In this document: positions 5,277 through 11,650 of the stretch, one piece after another
Position numbering within the stretch: position 1 is the stretch's first letter
How the letters are laid out: every line of letters begins with the position of its first letter
IMG/VR virus record: IMGVR_UViG_3300035698_009116
Location: 1-22,950 of that record
Length of the DNA stretch: 22,950 nucleotides
DNA from: a virus
Strand: one strand, 5' to 3'
The notes under the pieces: generated by a model
Databases searched by the model: none
Told to the model about the DNA's origin: nothing
Seen by the model: only the letters and a program-made list of their open reading frames with translations
Program-made: the position numbers and the translations under genes

Positions 5277-6056
5277 ATGATTAATAGAAACGCGAAAGGA
5301 CAATTTATTAAAGGACATAAAACAAATGTTGGTAAAATATGTTTAAAAGAAACTAAAAATAAAATTGGTAGCGCCAACAAAATATCAGTTAAGAATTATT
5401 ATAAAAGTACTGAAGATATTCGTAAAAAAAATCATATGAAATATATGGTTCTTCAGAAATGCCTAATTTGTGGCAAGAATTTTTGGGCATATAAAAGAGA
5501 TGTTAAGAATGGTATGAGTAAATATTGTTGTAGAAAATGTTTTGGAGAACGAGAAATAAAAGAAGATGTTAGAATAAGAATTGGGAATACTTTGAGAAAA
5601 GAAAGATATAATATTAAATGTAAAATTTGTGGTAAGCAATTTTTGGTTCCTCTATCTGGGATTAATAGAAAATATTGTTCATCAGTGTGTCAATATAGCG
5701 ATAAAGAGCTTTTAAGAATGAATGGAATAAAATCAATAATTAAACAATTAAATAAAAAAGGATTAAATAAGTTAGAATTAGCTGGTAGGAGAATTTTACA
5801 AGATATAGGTGTTGAATTTCAAGAACAAGTTCCTATGTTTAACAAATTTTTAGTAGATATTCTTATATTGAATAAAAAATTGATTATTCAATGGGATGGC
5901 GAGTATTGGCATAGTAAAAAGAAAAATAAAGTACGAGATAAAAGCAGTGATGCTTATTTCAAAAAATGTGGGTATGATGTCTTGAGAATAACTGACAAAG
6001 AAATTAAAAATGATATTCATGATGTATATAACATAATAATTAAATTTGTAAAATAA
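5277..6056 (+). CDS. zinc-ribbon plus PD-(D/E)XK (Vsr/DUF559-type) homing-like endonuclease
   Basis: 259 residues from ATG 5277, chosen because MINRNAKGQFIKGHKTN is a usual N-terminus for such nucleases and because upstream ATGs (5229, 5265) lie inside or against the stem element. Two four-cysteine zinc modules follow: CLICGKNF...CCRKC and CKICGKQF...CSSVC. The C-terminal 100 residues are a very-short-patch-repair-like nuclease fold: LELAGRRIL, FLVDILI, LIIQWDGEYWH, then RDKSSDAYFKKCGYDVLRI. The position usually Glu before xDGxYWH is Gln here, which may weaken catalysis. Own promoter and compact placement suggest a free-standing selfish gene. Confidence 0.75.
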   Translation: MINRNAKGQFIKGHKTNVGKICLKETKNKIGSANKISVKNYYKSTEDIRKKNHMKYMVLQKCLICGKNFWAYKRDVKNGMSKYCCRKCFGEREIKEDVRIRIGNTLRKERYNIKCKICGKQFLVPLSGINRKYCSSVCQYSDKELLRMNGIKSIIKQLNKKGLNKLELAGRRILQDIGVEFQEQVPMFNKFLVDILILNKKLIIQWDGEYWHSKKKNKVRDKSSDAYFKKCGYDVLRITDKEIKNDIHDVYNIIIKFVK

Positions 6057-6061
6057 AATTT

Positions 6062-6448
6062 ATGTTTAAATTAATAAAACATTATTATATGAGGTGTAAA
6101 TATGGCTATTCATACAGAGACTTATGGGATTTTGACGATTATTTATGCGACATTATTCCGCCAGCCATAAGGCAATTAGCAAAAAAGCACACTGGTTGCC
6201 CAAGTGATTTATATGATAAAAAGGCAACAAATAATGAATGCCATAAATGGGAAGAAATCTTAGAAGAAATTGCTCAAGGGTTCGAGGCCGCTAAAGAAAT
6301 TACCCATATACGATATTTCAAAAATGTTAAACAAAAAGATGGTTATTATTCACATGAAATTGATAAAAAAAAGGCAAAACTTTTAGCCAAGAAATATGAT
6401 AGAGGTACAAAGTTATTCAAAGATTATTTCTTAAGCTTATGGGATTAA
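6062..6448 (+). CDS. conserved phage protein of unknown function
   Basis: 128 residues. The stretch GYSYRDLWDFDDYLCDIIP, then AIRQLAKKHTGCPSDL and HKWEEILEEIAQGFEA, is a layout seen again and again in phage proteins of unknown role (RDLWdld.yLa..ip..L..la....G.P, then W..iLdeia.gFea). The C-terminal third is basic and helical. It starts five bases after the endonuclease stop. Its TAA overlaps the next ATG (TAATG). Confidence 0.65.
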   Translation: MFKLIKHYYMRCKYGYSYRDLWDFDDYLCDIIPPAIRQLAKKHTGCPSDLYDKKATNNECHKWEEILEEIAQGFEAAKEITHIRYFKNVKQKDGYYSHEIDKKKAKLLAKKYDRGTKLFKDYFLSLWD

Positions 6449-7095
6449 TGATTGAATCAAATAAAATTATATGTGGTGATTGTTTGGAAGCGATGAAAGA
6501 TATTCCTGATAAAAGTATTGATTTAGTTTTGACTGACCCACCCTATGGCAAACAATGGGCAAGAGGCAAACACGGGATAGGGAAACTAAAAAATAAAAAT
6601 GAAAAGTTTGAAAATCTTAATTGGGACAAAAAAATACCGACCAAAAAAATGTTTGATGAGATGTTTAGGGTTAGTAAAAATCAGATTATATTTGGTGGAA
6701 ACTATTTTACGGAGTTTTTGCCACCAAGTAATTGTTGGATAGTATGGGATAAATTAGGAGACTTAAGGCTTGGGAAACAGATACCATTTGCTCATTGCGA
6801 ATTAGCTTGGACTTCATTTAATAAAACAGTTAAAAAATATACATTACGAAGTCAGGGATTTATTAATGACACGCAAGATATTAGGGTTCATCCAACCCAA
6901 AAACCAAGTGAATTATTTATGAGTATTATAGAGGATTTTTCCGAAGAAAATGACCTTATCCTTGATCCATTCCTCGGTTCTGGCACAACCGCAGTCGCTT
7001 GCAAACAACTTAAAAGAAATTATATAGGAATAGAAATATCTCCAGAATATTGTAAAATAGCAGAAGAAAGATTAAGGCAGGAAATATTACTATAA
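6448..7095 (+). CDS. DNA methyltransferase 1 (DPPY, beta-type order)
   Basis: 215 residues from ATG 6448, which overlaps the previous stop as TAATG; an in-frame ATG at 6439 would add three residues. The catalytic motif TDPPYG is at about residues 29-34. The Ado-Met-binding motif DPFLGSGTT lies near the C-terminus, followed by YIGIEISPEYCKIAEERL. Motif IV before motif I is the beta order of amino-methyltransferases (N6-adenine or N4-cytosine). HPTQKP lies between, as in many phage enzymes. It is the first of three tandem related genes and probably protects phage DNA from restriction. Recognition sequence unknown. Confidence 0.9.
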   Translation: MIESNKIICGDCLEAMKDIPDKSIDLVLTDPPYGKQWARGKHGIGKLKNKNEKFENLNWDKKIPTKKMFDEMFRVSKNQIIFGGNYFTEFLPPSNCWIVWDKLGDLRLGKQIPFAHCELAWTSFNKTVKKYTLRSQGFINDTQDIRVHPTQKPSELFMSIIEDFSEENDLILDPFLGSGTTAVACKQLKRNYIGIEISPEYCKIAEERLRQEILL

Positions 7096-7099
7096 TATT

Positions 7100-8056
7100 A
7101 TGAACTACTCAACTGATTTTATAAACAAAATAATACGAGGTGATTGTCTAAGGGTTATGAAAGATATGCCAGACAACTCAATAGATATGGTTTTAACAAG
7201 CCCACCCTATTGGGCTTTAAGAGATTATGGTGTTGATGGGCAGCTAGGATTAGAGAAAACATTTCAAGAGTATGTAAATAAGTTATGCGATATATTTGAT
7301 GAAATTAAAAGAGTTCTTAAAAAAGAAGGAACTTGTTGGGTGAATATGGGTGATACTTATGGAAATTCAAATCAAGCTGGCACAAAGAAGTTTGGCAACC
7401 CCGAGTTTAACAAGAATCGCCCAAGTAGAGAATCAACAAAAACACCAGAGAAAAAATTAAAAGGTTATGAAAAATGCTTACTTCAAATTCCCTCTCGTTT
7501 TGCAATAGAAATGACTAATCGTGGTTGGATATTAAGGAATGAACTAATCTGGCACAAACCGAATTGTATGCCATCGTCAGCCAAAGACAGATTTACGGTA
7601 GATTTTGAAAAGATATTTTTCTTTAGTAAGAATAAGAAATATTATTTTGAGCAGCAATTAGAACCACATAAAGAAGTTTCAATTAAAGCAAGAAATTCAA
7701 AACTTAATCAGACAACGAATATAGGCGCCAATAAAAGCGCAGTTAATGTTCAAATGGGAGATAAAAAAAGAGGAGATAGATTTATACCAGAAGGTGGTCG
7801 CAACAAACGCTGTGTTTGGAAGATAACAACTAAACCATATAAGGAAGCTCATTTTGCTACCTATCCGCCAGAGTTATGTGAGACACCTATTAAGGCAGGT
7901 TGTCCTAAGAAAGGGATTGTATTAGACCCATTTTTTGGAGCAGGGACAACGGGACTAATGGCTAAAGGATTAGGAAGAAATTATATAGGCATAGAAATCA
8001 GCCCCGAATATTGTAAAATAGCAGAAGATAGATTAAGACAGGAAATTTTACTATAA
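7100..8056 (+). CDS. DNA methyltransferase 2 (SPPY type)
   Basis: 318 residues. The catalytic motif is TSPPYWALRDYG (about 33-44), the SPPY form often linked to N4-cytosine methylation. The protein is about 100 residues longer than its neighbours, with an insert (about 85-240) that includes the conserved ELIWHKPNCMPSSAKDRFT segment. DPFFGAGTTGLMAKGLGRNYI is motif I. The N-terminal 35 residues and the last 27 are nearly the same as in methyltransferases 1 and 3, while the core differs. It starts four bases after the previous stop, within the repeated junction sequence. Confidence 0.9.
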   Translation: MNYSTDFINKIIRGDCLRVMKDMPDNSIDMVLTSPPYWALRDYGVDGQLGLEKTFQEYVNKLCDIFDEIKRVLKKEGTCWVNMGDTYGNSNQAGTKKFGNPEFNKNRPSRESTKTPEKKLKGYEKCLLQIPSRFAIEMTNRGWILRNELIWHKPNCMPSSAKDRFTVDFEKIFFFSKNKKYYFEQQLEPHKEVSIKARNSKLNQTTNIGANKSAVNVQMGDKKRGDRFIPEGGRNKRCVWKITTKPYKEAHFATYPPELCETPIKAGCPKKGIVLDPFFGAGTTGLMAKGLGRNYIGIEISPEYCKIAEDRLRQEILL

Positions 8057-8060
8057 TATT

Positions 8061-8693
8061 ATGAAATATCCTGACGACTTTATAAACAAGGTTATATGTG
8101 GCGATTGCTTAGATGTTATGAAAGATATACCTGATAATAGTGTTGATTTAATTTTGACTGACCCACCCTATGGTATGAATTTCCAAAGTAATTATAGAAA
8201 AATAAAATATGATAAAATTAAAAATGATAATAATTTTCCTTTGTGGATTTTCGAAGAATTTAATCGTATTGCGAGAAAAGCCGTATATGTTTTTTGCAGG
8301 TGGGATAATTTGGGAGAATTGCCGAAACCAAAAAGTGTATTGGCTTGGGTAAAAAATAATTGGTCAATGGGTGACTTAAAACACGAACATGGAAGGCAGT
8401 GGGAAGCAATATGTTTTTATCCGCAAAAAGAACATGAATTTATCAAAAGAATACCAGATGTTATAAGGGCGAATAGGACAGGGAATAATTTACATCCGAC
8501 AGAAAAGCCAGTTGATTTAATGATGCAGATTATTCAAGCTAATAAAGGAGACTTAATCCTTGACCCATTCCTTGGTTCGGGCACGACGGCGGTCGCCTGT
8601 AAACAACTTAAAAGAAATTATATCGGCATAGAAATATCAGAAAAGTATTGTAAAATAGCCGAAGAAAGGTTGAGACAAGAAATATTATTATAG
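8061..8693 (+). CDS. DNA methyltransferase 3 (DPPY type)
   Basis: 210 residues. TDPPYGMNF is at about 33-41, HPTEKP before the C-terminal motif I DPFLGSGTTAVACKQLKRNY, and the same tail YCKIAEERLRQEILL as methyltransferase 1. The start region FINKVICGDCLDVMKDIPDN matches the start of methyltransferase 2. The junction TTACTATAATATTATGAA is shared word for word between genes 1-2 and 2-3, pointing to tandem duplication or exchange. Likely an adenine or cytosine amino-methyltransferase; target unknown. Confidence 0.9.
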   Translation: MKYPDDFINKVICGDCLDVMKDIPDNSVDLILTDPPYGMNFQSNYRKIKYDKIKNDNNFPLWIFEEFNRIARKAVYVFCRWDNLGELPKPKSVLAWVKNNWSMGDLKHEHGRQWEAICFYPQKEHEFIKRIPDVIRANRTGNNLHPTEKPVDLMMQIIQANKGDLILDPFLGSGTTAVACKQLKRNYIGIEISEKYCKIAEERLRQEILL

Positions 8694-8702
8694 CCATATA
8701 AC

Positions 8703-8718
8703 AAACTTTATAAAGTTT
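8703..8718. promoter_or_regulatory. 16-base perfect palindrome, operator candidate
   Basis: AAACTTTATAAAGTTT reads the same on both strands with no spacer. It lies in the 77-base gap between methyltransferase 3 and the ATPase gene, 53 bases before the start at 8771. A dimeric repressor site is the natural guess; no T-run supports a terminator. Confidence 0.4.
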
Positions 8719-8770
8719 TAAAAAAAACGGAGCAATATAAACTTTTATTCTTAAATTATTAATTAATAAA

Positions 8771-9589
8771 ATGAATACTCTGCCAACAATTAAAACACTC
8801 CGAGAGGTTGCTAAACAATATACTCCTTCTAAAGATGTCTACCCAATGCTTTATAAATCATTTGATAAAGCGATGGATGGTGGCTTGAGGGAGGGCGATT
8901 TGGTAACTGTCTCAGGAGTTTCAGGCGAAGGGAAAACCAGTTGGACAAGAAACATAACAATTAATTTTAGCAAACAGAGTGTCCCAGTTTTATGGTTTTC
9001 TTATGAGGAAGACCCCTATTATTTATATGAAAACTTTAAGAAAATAGAAAAAAATCCTGAAAAACTTTTAGCCTATTCTCCCGTAGAATTAGTGTCTGGA
9101 GAACTAAAGTTCATAGAACAAGAGATAAAAGAAGCCGTAGAGGAAAAAGCTGTAAAAATTGTAATCATAGACCACTTACATTTTCTTATAAATCTTAGAA
9201 GCTCTTTGAACTCTTCATTGCTTATAGGTGGTATTGTCAGAGAGTTAAAGAAAATGGCAATAAAAAATAAAATAGTTATTTTTTTAATAGCCCATACGCG
9301 AAAAGTAAACCTTGGAGACGAATTGAGTTTAGCTTCTATTAGAGATTCTGCTCTTGTCGTATGTGAAAGCGATTATGTGTTTTTAATAGAGAGAAGACGT
9401 AAGAAGAAAACTGCAAGAGAAAAATTAGAATCTGATTATATTTCAAGTGGAGATAGACTTCTAAATGAAAGTCGAGTTACATTGGCTAAAAATAGGAGAA
9501 CAGGCAGAATTCTTTATACAGATTTTGGCGTACATGATGGAAAGTTTTTACCGATAGCAAAGGAATACGATGAAGATACATTCAATTAA
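8771..9589 (+). CDS. DnaB-type replicative helicase ATPase domain protein
   Basis: 272 residues, corresponding to the RecA-like C-terminal domain of DnaB without its N-terminal domain. A start segment with MDGGLREGDLVTVSG leads into Walker A GVSGEGKT (49-56). Walker B is KIVIIDHLHFL (D134), followed by the sensor segment IFLIAHTRK. Near the end, LAKNRRTGR holds the arginine-finger position found in DnaB proteins. A KaiC/RadA-like ATPase is the alternative, but the combination LAKNRxTGR is helicase-like. It probably unwinds phage DNA together with the winged-helix protein (528) as loader and the SSB (19007). Leader: ATTAATTAATAAA. Confidence 0.8.
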   Translation: MNTLPTIKTLREVAKQYTPSKDVYPMLYKSFDKAMDGGLREGDLVTVSGVSGEGKTSWTRNITINFSKQSVPVLWFSYEEDPYYLYENFKKIEKNPEKLLAYSPVELVSGELKFIEQEIKEAVEEKAVKIVIIDHLHFLINLRSSLNSSLLIGGIVRELKKMAIKNKIVIFLIAHTRKVNLGDELSLASIRDSALVVCESDYVFLIERRRKKKTAREKLESDYISSGDRLLNESRVTLAKNRRTGRILYTDFGVHDGKFLPIAKEYDEDTFN

Positions 9590-9597
9590 TATTTAAT

Positions 9598-9879
9598 ATG
9601 GATATAACATTATTTTCTAATTTACTTAAAGAATCTAGGGATTCTGAAGTTCCAGGAGAACGATTGTCTTTCAAAAAAGCAATTAATTGTCTTATTGGTG
9701 ATGGTAATAAACTTATCACATTAGTCGATGATAAAGAAATAAAAAAAGAGTTAGAATATAATGTTAAAAGATTACAACACTTTATAGATAATTATACATT
9801 GTATCCAAAACTCAAACTCAATGGGCTTAATGGGGATAACGATATATATGGCAAGACAATTCCCTTAATCCCTGTGTAA
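9598..9879 (+). CDS. unknown small protein after the helicase
   Basis: 93 residues, starting eight bases after the helicase stop, so probably in the same transcript. It is mixed alpha with a helical start (FSNLLKESRDSEVPGERL) and a C-terminal part with Leu, Asn and Gly (LKLNGLNGDNDIYGKTIPLI). No motif recognised. Confidence 0.5.
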   Translation: MDITLFSNLLKESRDSEVPGERLSFKKAINCLIGDGNKLITLVDDKEIKKELEYNVKRLQHFIDNYTLYPKLKLNGLNGDNDIYGKTIPLIPV

Positions 9880-9904
9880 TTATAGGTCATCCATAGCAAA
9901 CACC

Positions 9905-9933
9905 TTGACAAGGTTTCAAAAATGGTGTATGTT
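9905..9933 (+). promoter_or_regulatory. sigma-70-type promoter upstream of the hairpin array and tRNA 3
   Basis: TTGACA at 9905-9910, 17-base spacer, TATGTT at 9928-9933. The -35 lies in a small inverted repeat ACCTT-GAC-AAGGT (9902-9914). Transcription would cover the small membrane gene at 9970, the three hairpins and tRNA 3. Confidence 0.5.
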
Positions 9934-9969
9934 GGAGATATTACACAATTATTAAAAAAACTAAAAAAT

Positions 9970-10119
9970 ATGAATTACATTTGGCTTATATTCACAATCG
10001 CTTGGTTCTTAATAAGTATTGTAACTTTCTGCATGGGAAATATTGGAATTGGTTTTATGTGGCTTTTTCTCGCTACGGGAAGTTTGTATGGATATCTCGT
10101 GAGAACTTGGGAAAAATAA
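9970..10119 (+). CDS. small two-helix membrane protein
   Basis: 49 residues from ATG 9970, preceded by AAAAAACTAAAAAAT. An upstream in-frame ATG at 9922 lies within the promoter spacer, so it is less likely. Two hydrophobic segments, about residues 4-20 (IWLIFTIAWFLISIVTF) and 25-42 (GIGFMWLFLATGSLYGYLV), end in RTWEK. No family recognised. Probably co-transcribed with the downstream RNA elements. Confidence 0.55.
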   Translation: MNYIWLIFTIAWFLISIVTFCMGNIGIGFMWLFLATGSLYGYLVRTWEK

Positions 10120-10127
10120 TTAAATGT

Positions 10128-10348
10128 GGGCATAAGTGGTTCCTAATTATTACTTGAAAATTTACCACTCGCCCCTAATAAGCAAAAAATGAGAGGCATA
10201 AGTAGTTCCTAATAACAATAATGGCGGACAGTTCGCTGTCTGCCATACTTAAAAAATTACTACTCGCCTCTAAAATAGATAATTAATAGTTGGCATAGGC
10301 AGTTCCTATAAAACAAATTCTAAACATTTTATTTACTGCCCGCCACTA
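10128..10348 (+). repeat. three tandem covarying hairpins with a shared internal loop and UCCUA motif
   Basis: Unit 1 is 10128-10174, unit 2 10192-10271, unit 3 about 10287-10348. Each has P1 ending GGC, then ATA, then a 6-bp P2, then TCCTA; on the other side P2', a single C and GCC of P1'. P2 pairs are AGTGGT/ACCACT, AGTAGT/ACTACT and GGCAGT/ACTGCC, changing on both strands together. P1 also covaries (GGGC/GCCC, AGAGGC/GCCTCT, TGGC/GCCA). Loops differ in length; unit 2 holds an 11-bp hairpin with a TTCG loop (10221-10246). The array fills the space between the membrane gene and tRNA 3. No match to a known riboswitch or ribozyme class could be made from memory. Covariation shows the structure is maintained as RNA. 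Confidence 0.8.
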
Positions 10349-10349
10349 G

Positions 10350-10463
10350 GGGGAAGTAGCTCAATTGGCAGAGCACCAGATTTTATACTTTTCGCCTTTA
10401 GCAAAAAAAGTTCCTAAAATATATCAGTTCTGGTGGTTGCAGGTTCGAATCCTGCCTTCCCCA
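10350..10463 (+). tRNA. tRNA gene interrupted by about 41 bases in the anticodon loop; mature anticodon UCA or UUA predicted
   Basis: Everything outside the insert is canonical: acceptor GGGGAAG/CTTCCCC (7 bp), D-stem GCTC/GAGC, anticodon stem CCAGA/TCTGG (10376-10380/10429-10433), variable TGGTT, T-arm GCAGG-TTCGAAT-CCTGC, discriminator A10463. The anticodon loop region is 48 bases (10381-10428) instead of 7. Removing one continuous 41-base piece while keeping U33 leaves anticodon UCA or UUA in every case, which would read stop codons UGA or UAA. Variable and T-arm resemble tRNA-Lys. The insert contains the helical motif shared with the upstream hairpins (10387-10416). No CCA encoded. An insertion in a dead tRNA is the alternative, but all stems are intact. 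Confidence 0.8.
10387..10416 (+). other. circularly permuted copy of the hairpin motif inside the tRNA 3 insert
   Basis: Order P2'-C-P1'-loop-P1-AAA-P2-TCCTA. ACTTTT (10387-10392) pairs with AAAAGT (10406-10411), 6 bp. C10393 lies opposite AAA (10403-10405). GC/GC (10394-10395/10401-10402) closes a 5-base loop. TCCTA (10412-10416) follows P2 directly. P2 length, the 1x3 internal loop, the terminal GT/AC pairs of P2 and the adjacent TCCTA all match the three upstream units, but here P2 rather than P1 is the open end. Confidence 0.7.
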
Positions 10464-10482
10464 CAAATAATTAAATTAAAAA

Positions 10483-10599
10483 ATGGAAATAGAAATAGGA
10501 ACAGAATTAAGTTTTACGATAGTGATTTCAGTAATAGCTATCTGTATTGCTTTTACTAGATGGTCAAGGCATAAATGGAATAAAACACCTCTTGAATAA
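10483..10599 (+). CDS. 38-residue single-pass membrane protein
   Basis: Begins MEIEIGTELSFTIVISVIAI and continues CIAFTRWSRHKWNKTPLE. One hydrophobic helix (about 9-25) is followed by a basic cytoplasmic-type tail. It starts 19 bases after tRNA 3, after AATTAAATTAAAAA. No family recognised; short, but leader and composition fit a real gene. Confidence 0.5.
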   Translation: MEIEIGTELSFTIVISVIAICIAFTRWSRHKWNKTPLE

Positions 10600-10618
10600 T
10601 TAAATAAAAAATAGAAAA

Positions 10619-10876
10619 ATGATATATCAAATTAAAGAGGAAACGATAAATGCTTTAATCTATCTTAAAAGGTGTCCTTTTTGTGGAGAATTACCGAATA
10701 TTTCTTACGTAAATTATGATAGTAAGAAAGAAAGATATTTTATGAATAAGAAAGGATATTGGTCTAATGGGTGGATAATAGAATGTAAAAGTATGGGTTG
10801 TATCTTTAGCAGAACTACTCCTTTCGCCACCATTGACGATGCAGTCAAAAAATGGAATGCGAGAGAGAGCGTTTAA
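10619..10876 (+). CDS. Lar-like zinc-ribbon (restriction alleviation family) protein
   Basis: 85 residues. LKRCPFCGELPNI (about 17-28) and the second pair ECKSMGC (about 59-65) form the zinc ribbon. The end, TIDDAVKKWNARES, is the typical Lar ending (t.eeA...WN.R). Members of this family include the Rac prophage Lar protein, which lessens type I restriction; most are uncharacterised. The three methyltransferases nearby would fit an anti-restriction role, but that is inference. Leader AATTAAATAAAAAATAGAAAA. Confidence 0.75.
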   Translation: MIYQIKEETINALIYLKRCPFCGELPNISYVNYDSKKERYFMNKKGYWSNGWIIECKSMGCIFSRTTPFATIDDAVKKWNARESV

Positions 10877-10960
10877 CTCATTAACCCATCAATAATTAAA
10901 TGAGGCACAATAAAAGATGGAAAAATGGGTTAAATAGTTTGTTAGTAAAGTATTAAAAAA

Positions 10961-11650
10961 ATGGCAAATTACGGATATTTATATAAAACTATAAATAAAT
11001 ATAATGGAAAATTTTATGTTGGAAAACGAAAAGGAAAATTTGACACAGATTATTATGGAAGTGGAATTGCCATAAAAAATGCTATTAAAAAATATGGAAA
11101 GGATAGTTTTTGTATGCGACTAATTGATTGTGCTGAAACAAGTGGAAGATTGAACCAAATGGAAAAAGAATATATTGCTTATTGTCGGAAGAAATATGGT
11201 AAAGAAAGATTATATAATATATCTGATGGTGGTGATGGTGGGGCAACGATGACAGGTCGTAAACATTCTCGCGAATCAAAAGAAAAAATACGTTTAAGTC
11301 ATTTAGGTCAGCCTTCTGGGATGAAAGGTAAACATTTTTCTAAAGAAGCAAAAGAAAAAAGTAGGAAAAGTCATTTAGGAAAAACTACATTTAATGGCAG
11401 GCACCACACGAAAGAAACAAAACAAAAAATGAGAAAGGCTAAATTGGGCATTAAAAGAAAATCATTTACCAAAGAACATAGAAAAAATATATCTAAAAAT
11501 CATGTAGGCATGAAAGGTAAAAAACATACTCCAGAAACATTAAAAAAATTGAAGAGAATAGCAATAGAAAGATATAAGAACAACCCAAATTGTGGATTTA
11601 GAAAAGGTCATATCCCATGGAATAAAAAAATTAACAAAATAAATATATGA
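10961..11650 (+). CDS. GIY-YIG homing endonuclease with NUMOD3 repeats
   Basis: 229 residues. The nuclease domain (1-90) opens with GYLYKTI and FYVGKRKG, the GIY and YIG positions, and continues to MEKEYIAY and LYNISDGGDGG. After it come about five NUMOD3-type DNA-binding repeats of the form GxxHTxETKxKxRxxxLG (about 95-200), e.g. GRKHSRESKEKIRLSHLG. Such enzymes nick or cut a target and spread their own gene. No intron is visible around it, so it appears free-standing. Its TGA overlaps the next ATG (ATGA, 11647-11650). Confidence 0.85.
   Translation: MANYGYLYKTINKYNGKFYVGKRKGKFDTDYYGSGIAIKNAIKKYGKDSFCMRLIDCAETSGRLNQMEKEYIAYCRKKYGKERLYNISDGGDGGATMTGRKHSRESKEKIRLSHLGQPSGMKGKHFSKEAKEKSRKSHLGKTTFNGRHHTKETKQKMRKAKLGIKRKSFTKEHRKNISKNHVGMKGKKHTPETLKKLKRIAIERYKNNPNCGFRKGHIPWNKKINKINI

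Noticed and set aside
10128-10348. CRISPR array
   Set aside because: The three units are hairpins with varying stems and no constant repeat or uniform spacers; no cas genes are nearby (the Cas4-like nuclease is a general RecB-type phage enzyme).
10128-10348. Known ribozyme or riboswitch (hammerhead, twister, hatchet, pistol, preQ1)
   Set aside because: The conserved cores of these classes as I remember them (for example CUGANGA...GAAA for hammerhead) are absent. A database search could still overturn this.
10381-10428. Archaeal bulge-helix-bulge intron
   Set aside because: A 4-bp helix with two 3-base bulges at the exon borders cannot be drawn well; the best TATA/TATA pairing leaves bulges of 3 and 5 with a poor continuation. 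IF-1, prepilin and promoters also point to a bacterial setting.
366-10463. Group I introns in the tRNA genes
   Set aside because: The insertions are about 31-50 bases. Group I introns need roughly 200 or more and conserved P3-P7 elements, none of which are visible.
10365-10559. Open frame running through tRNA 3
   Set aside because: It starts inside the tRNA D-arm and overlaps the better-supported small membrane gene at 10483 in another frame.
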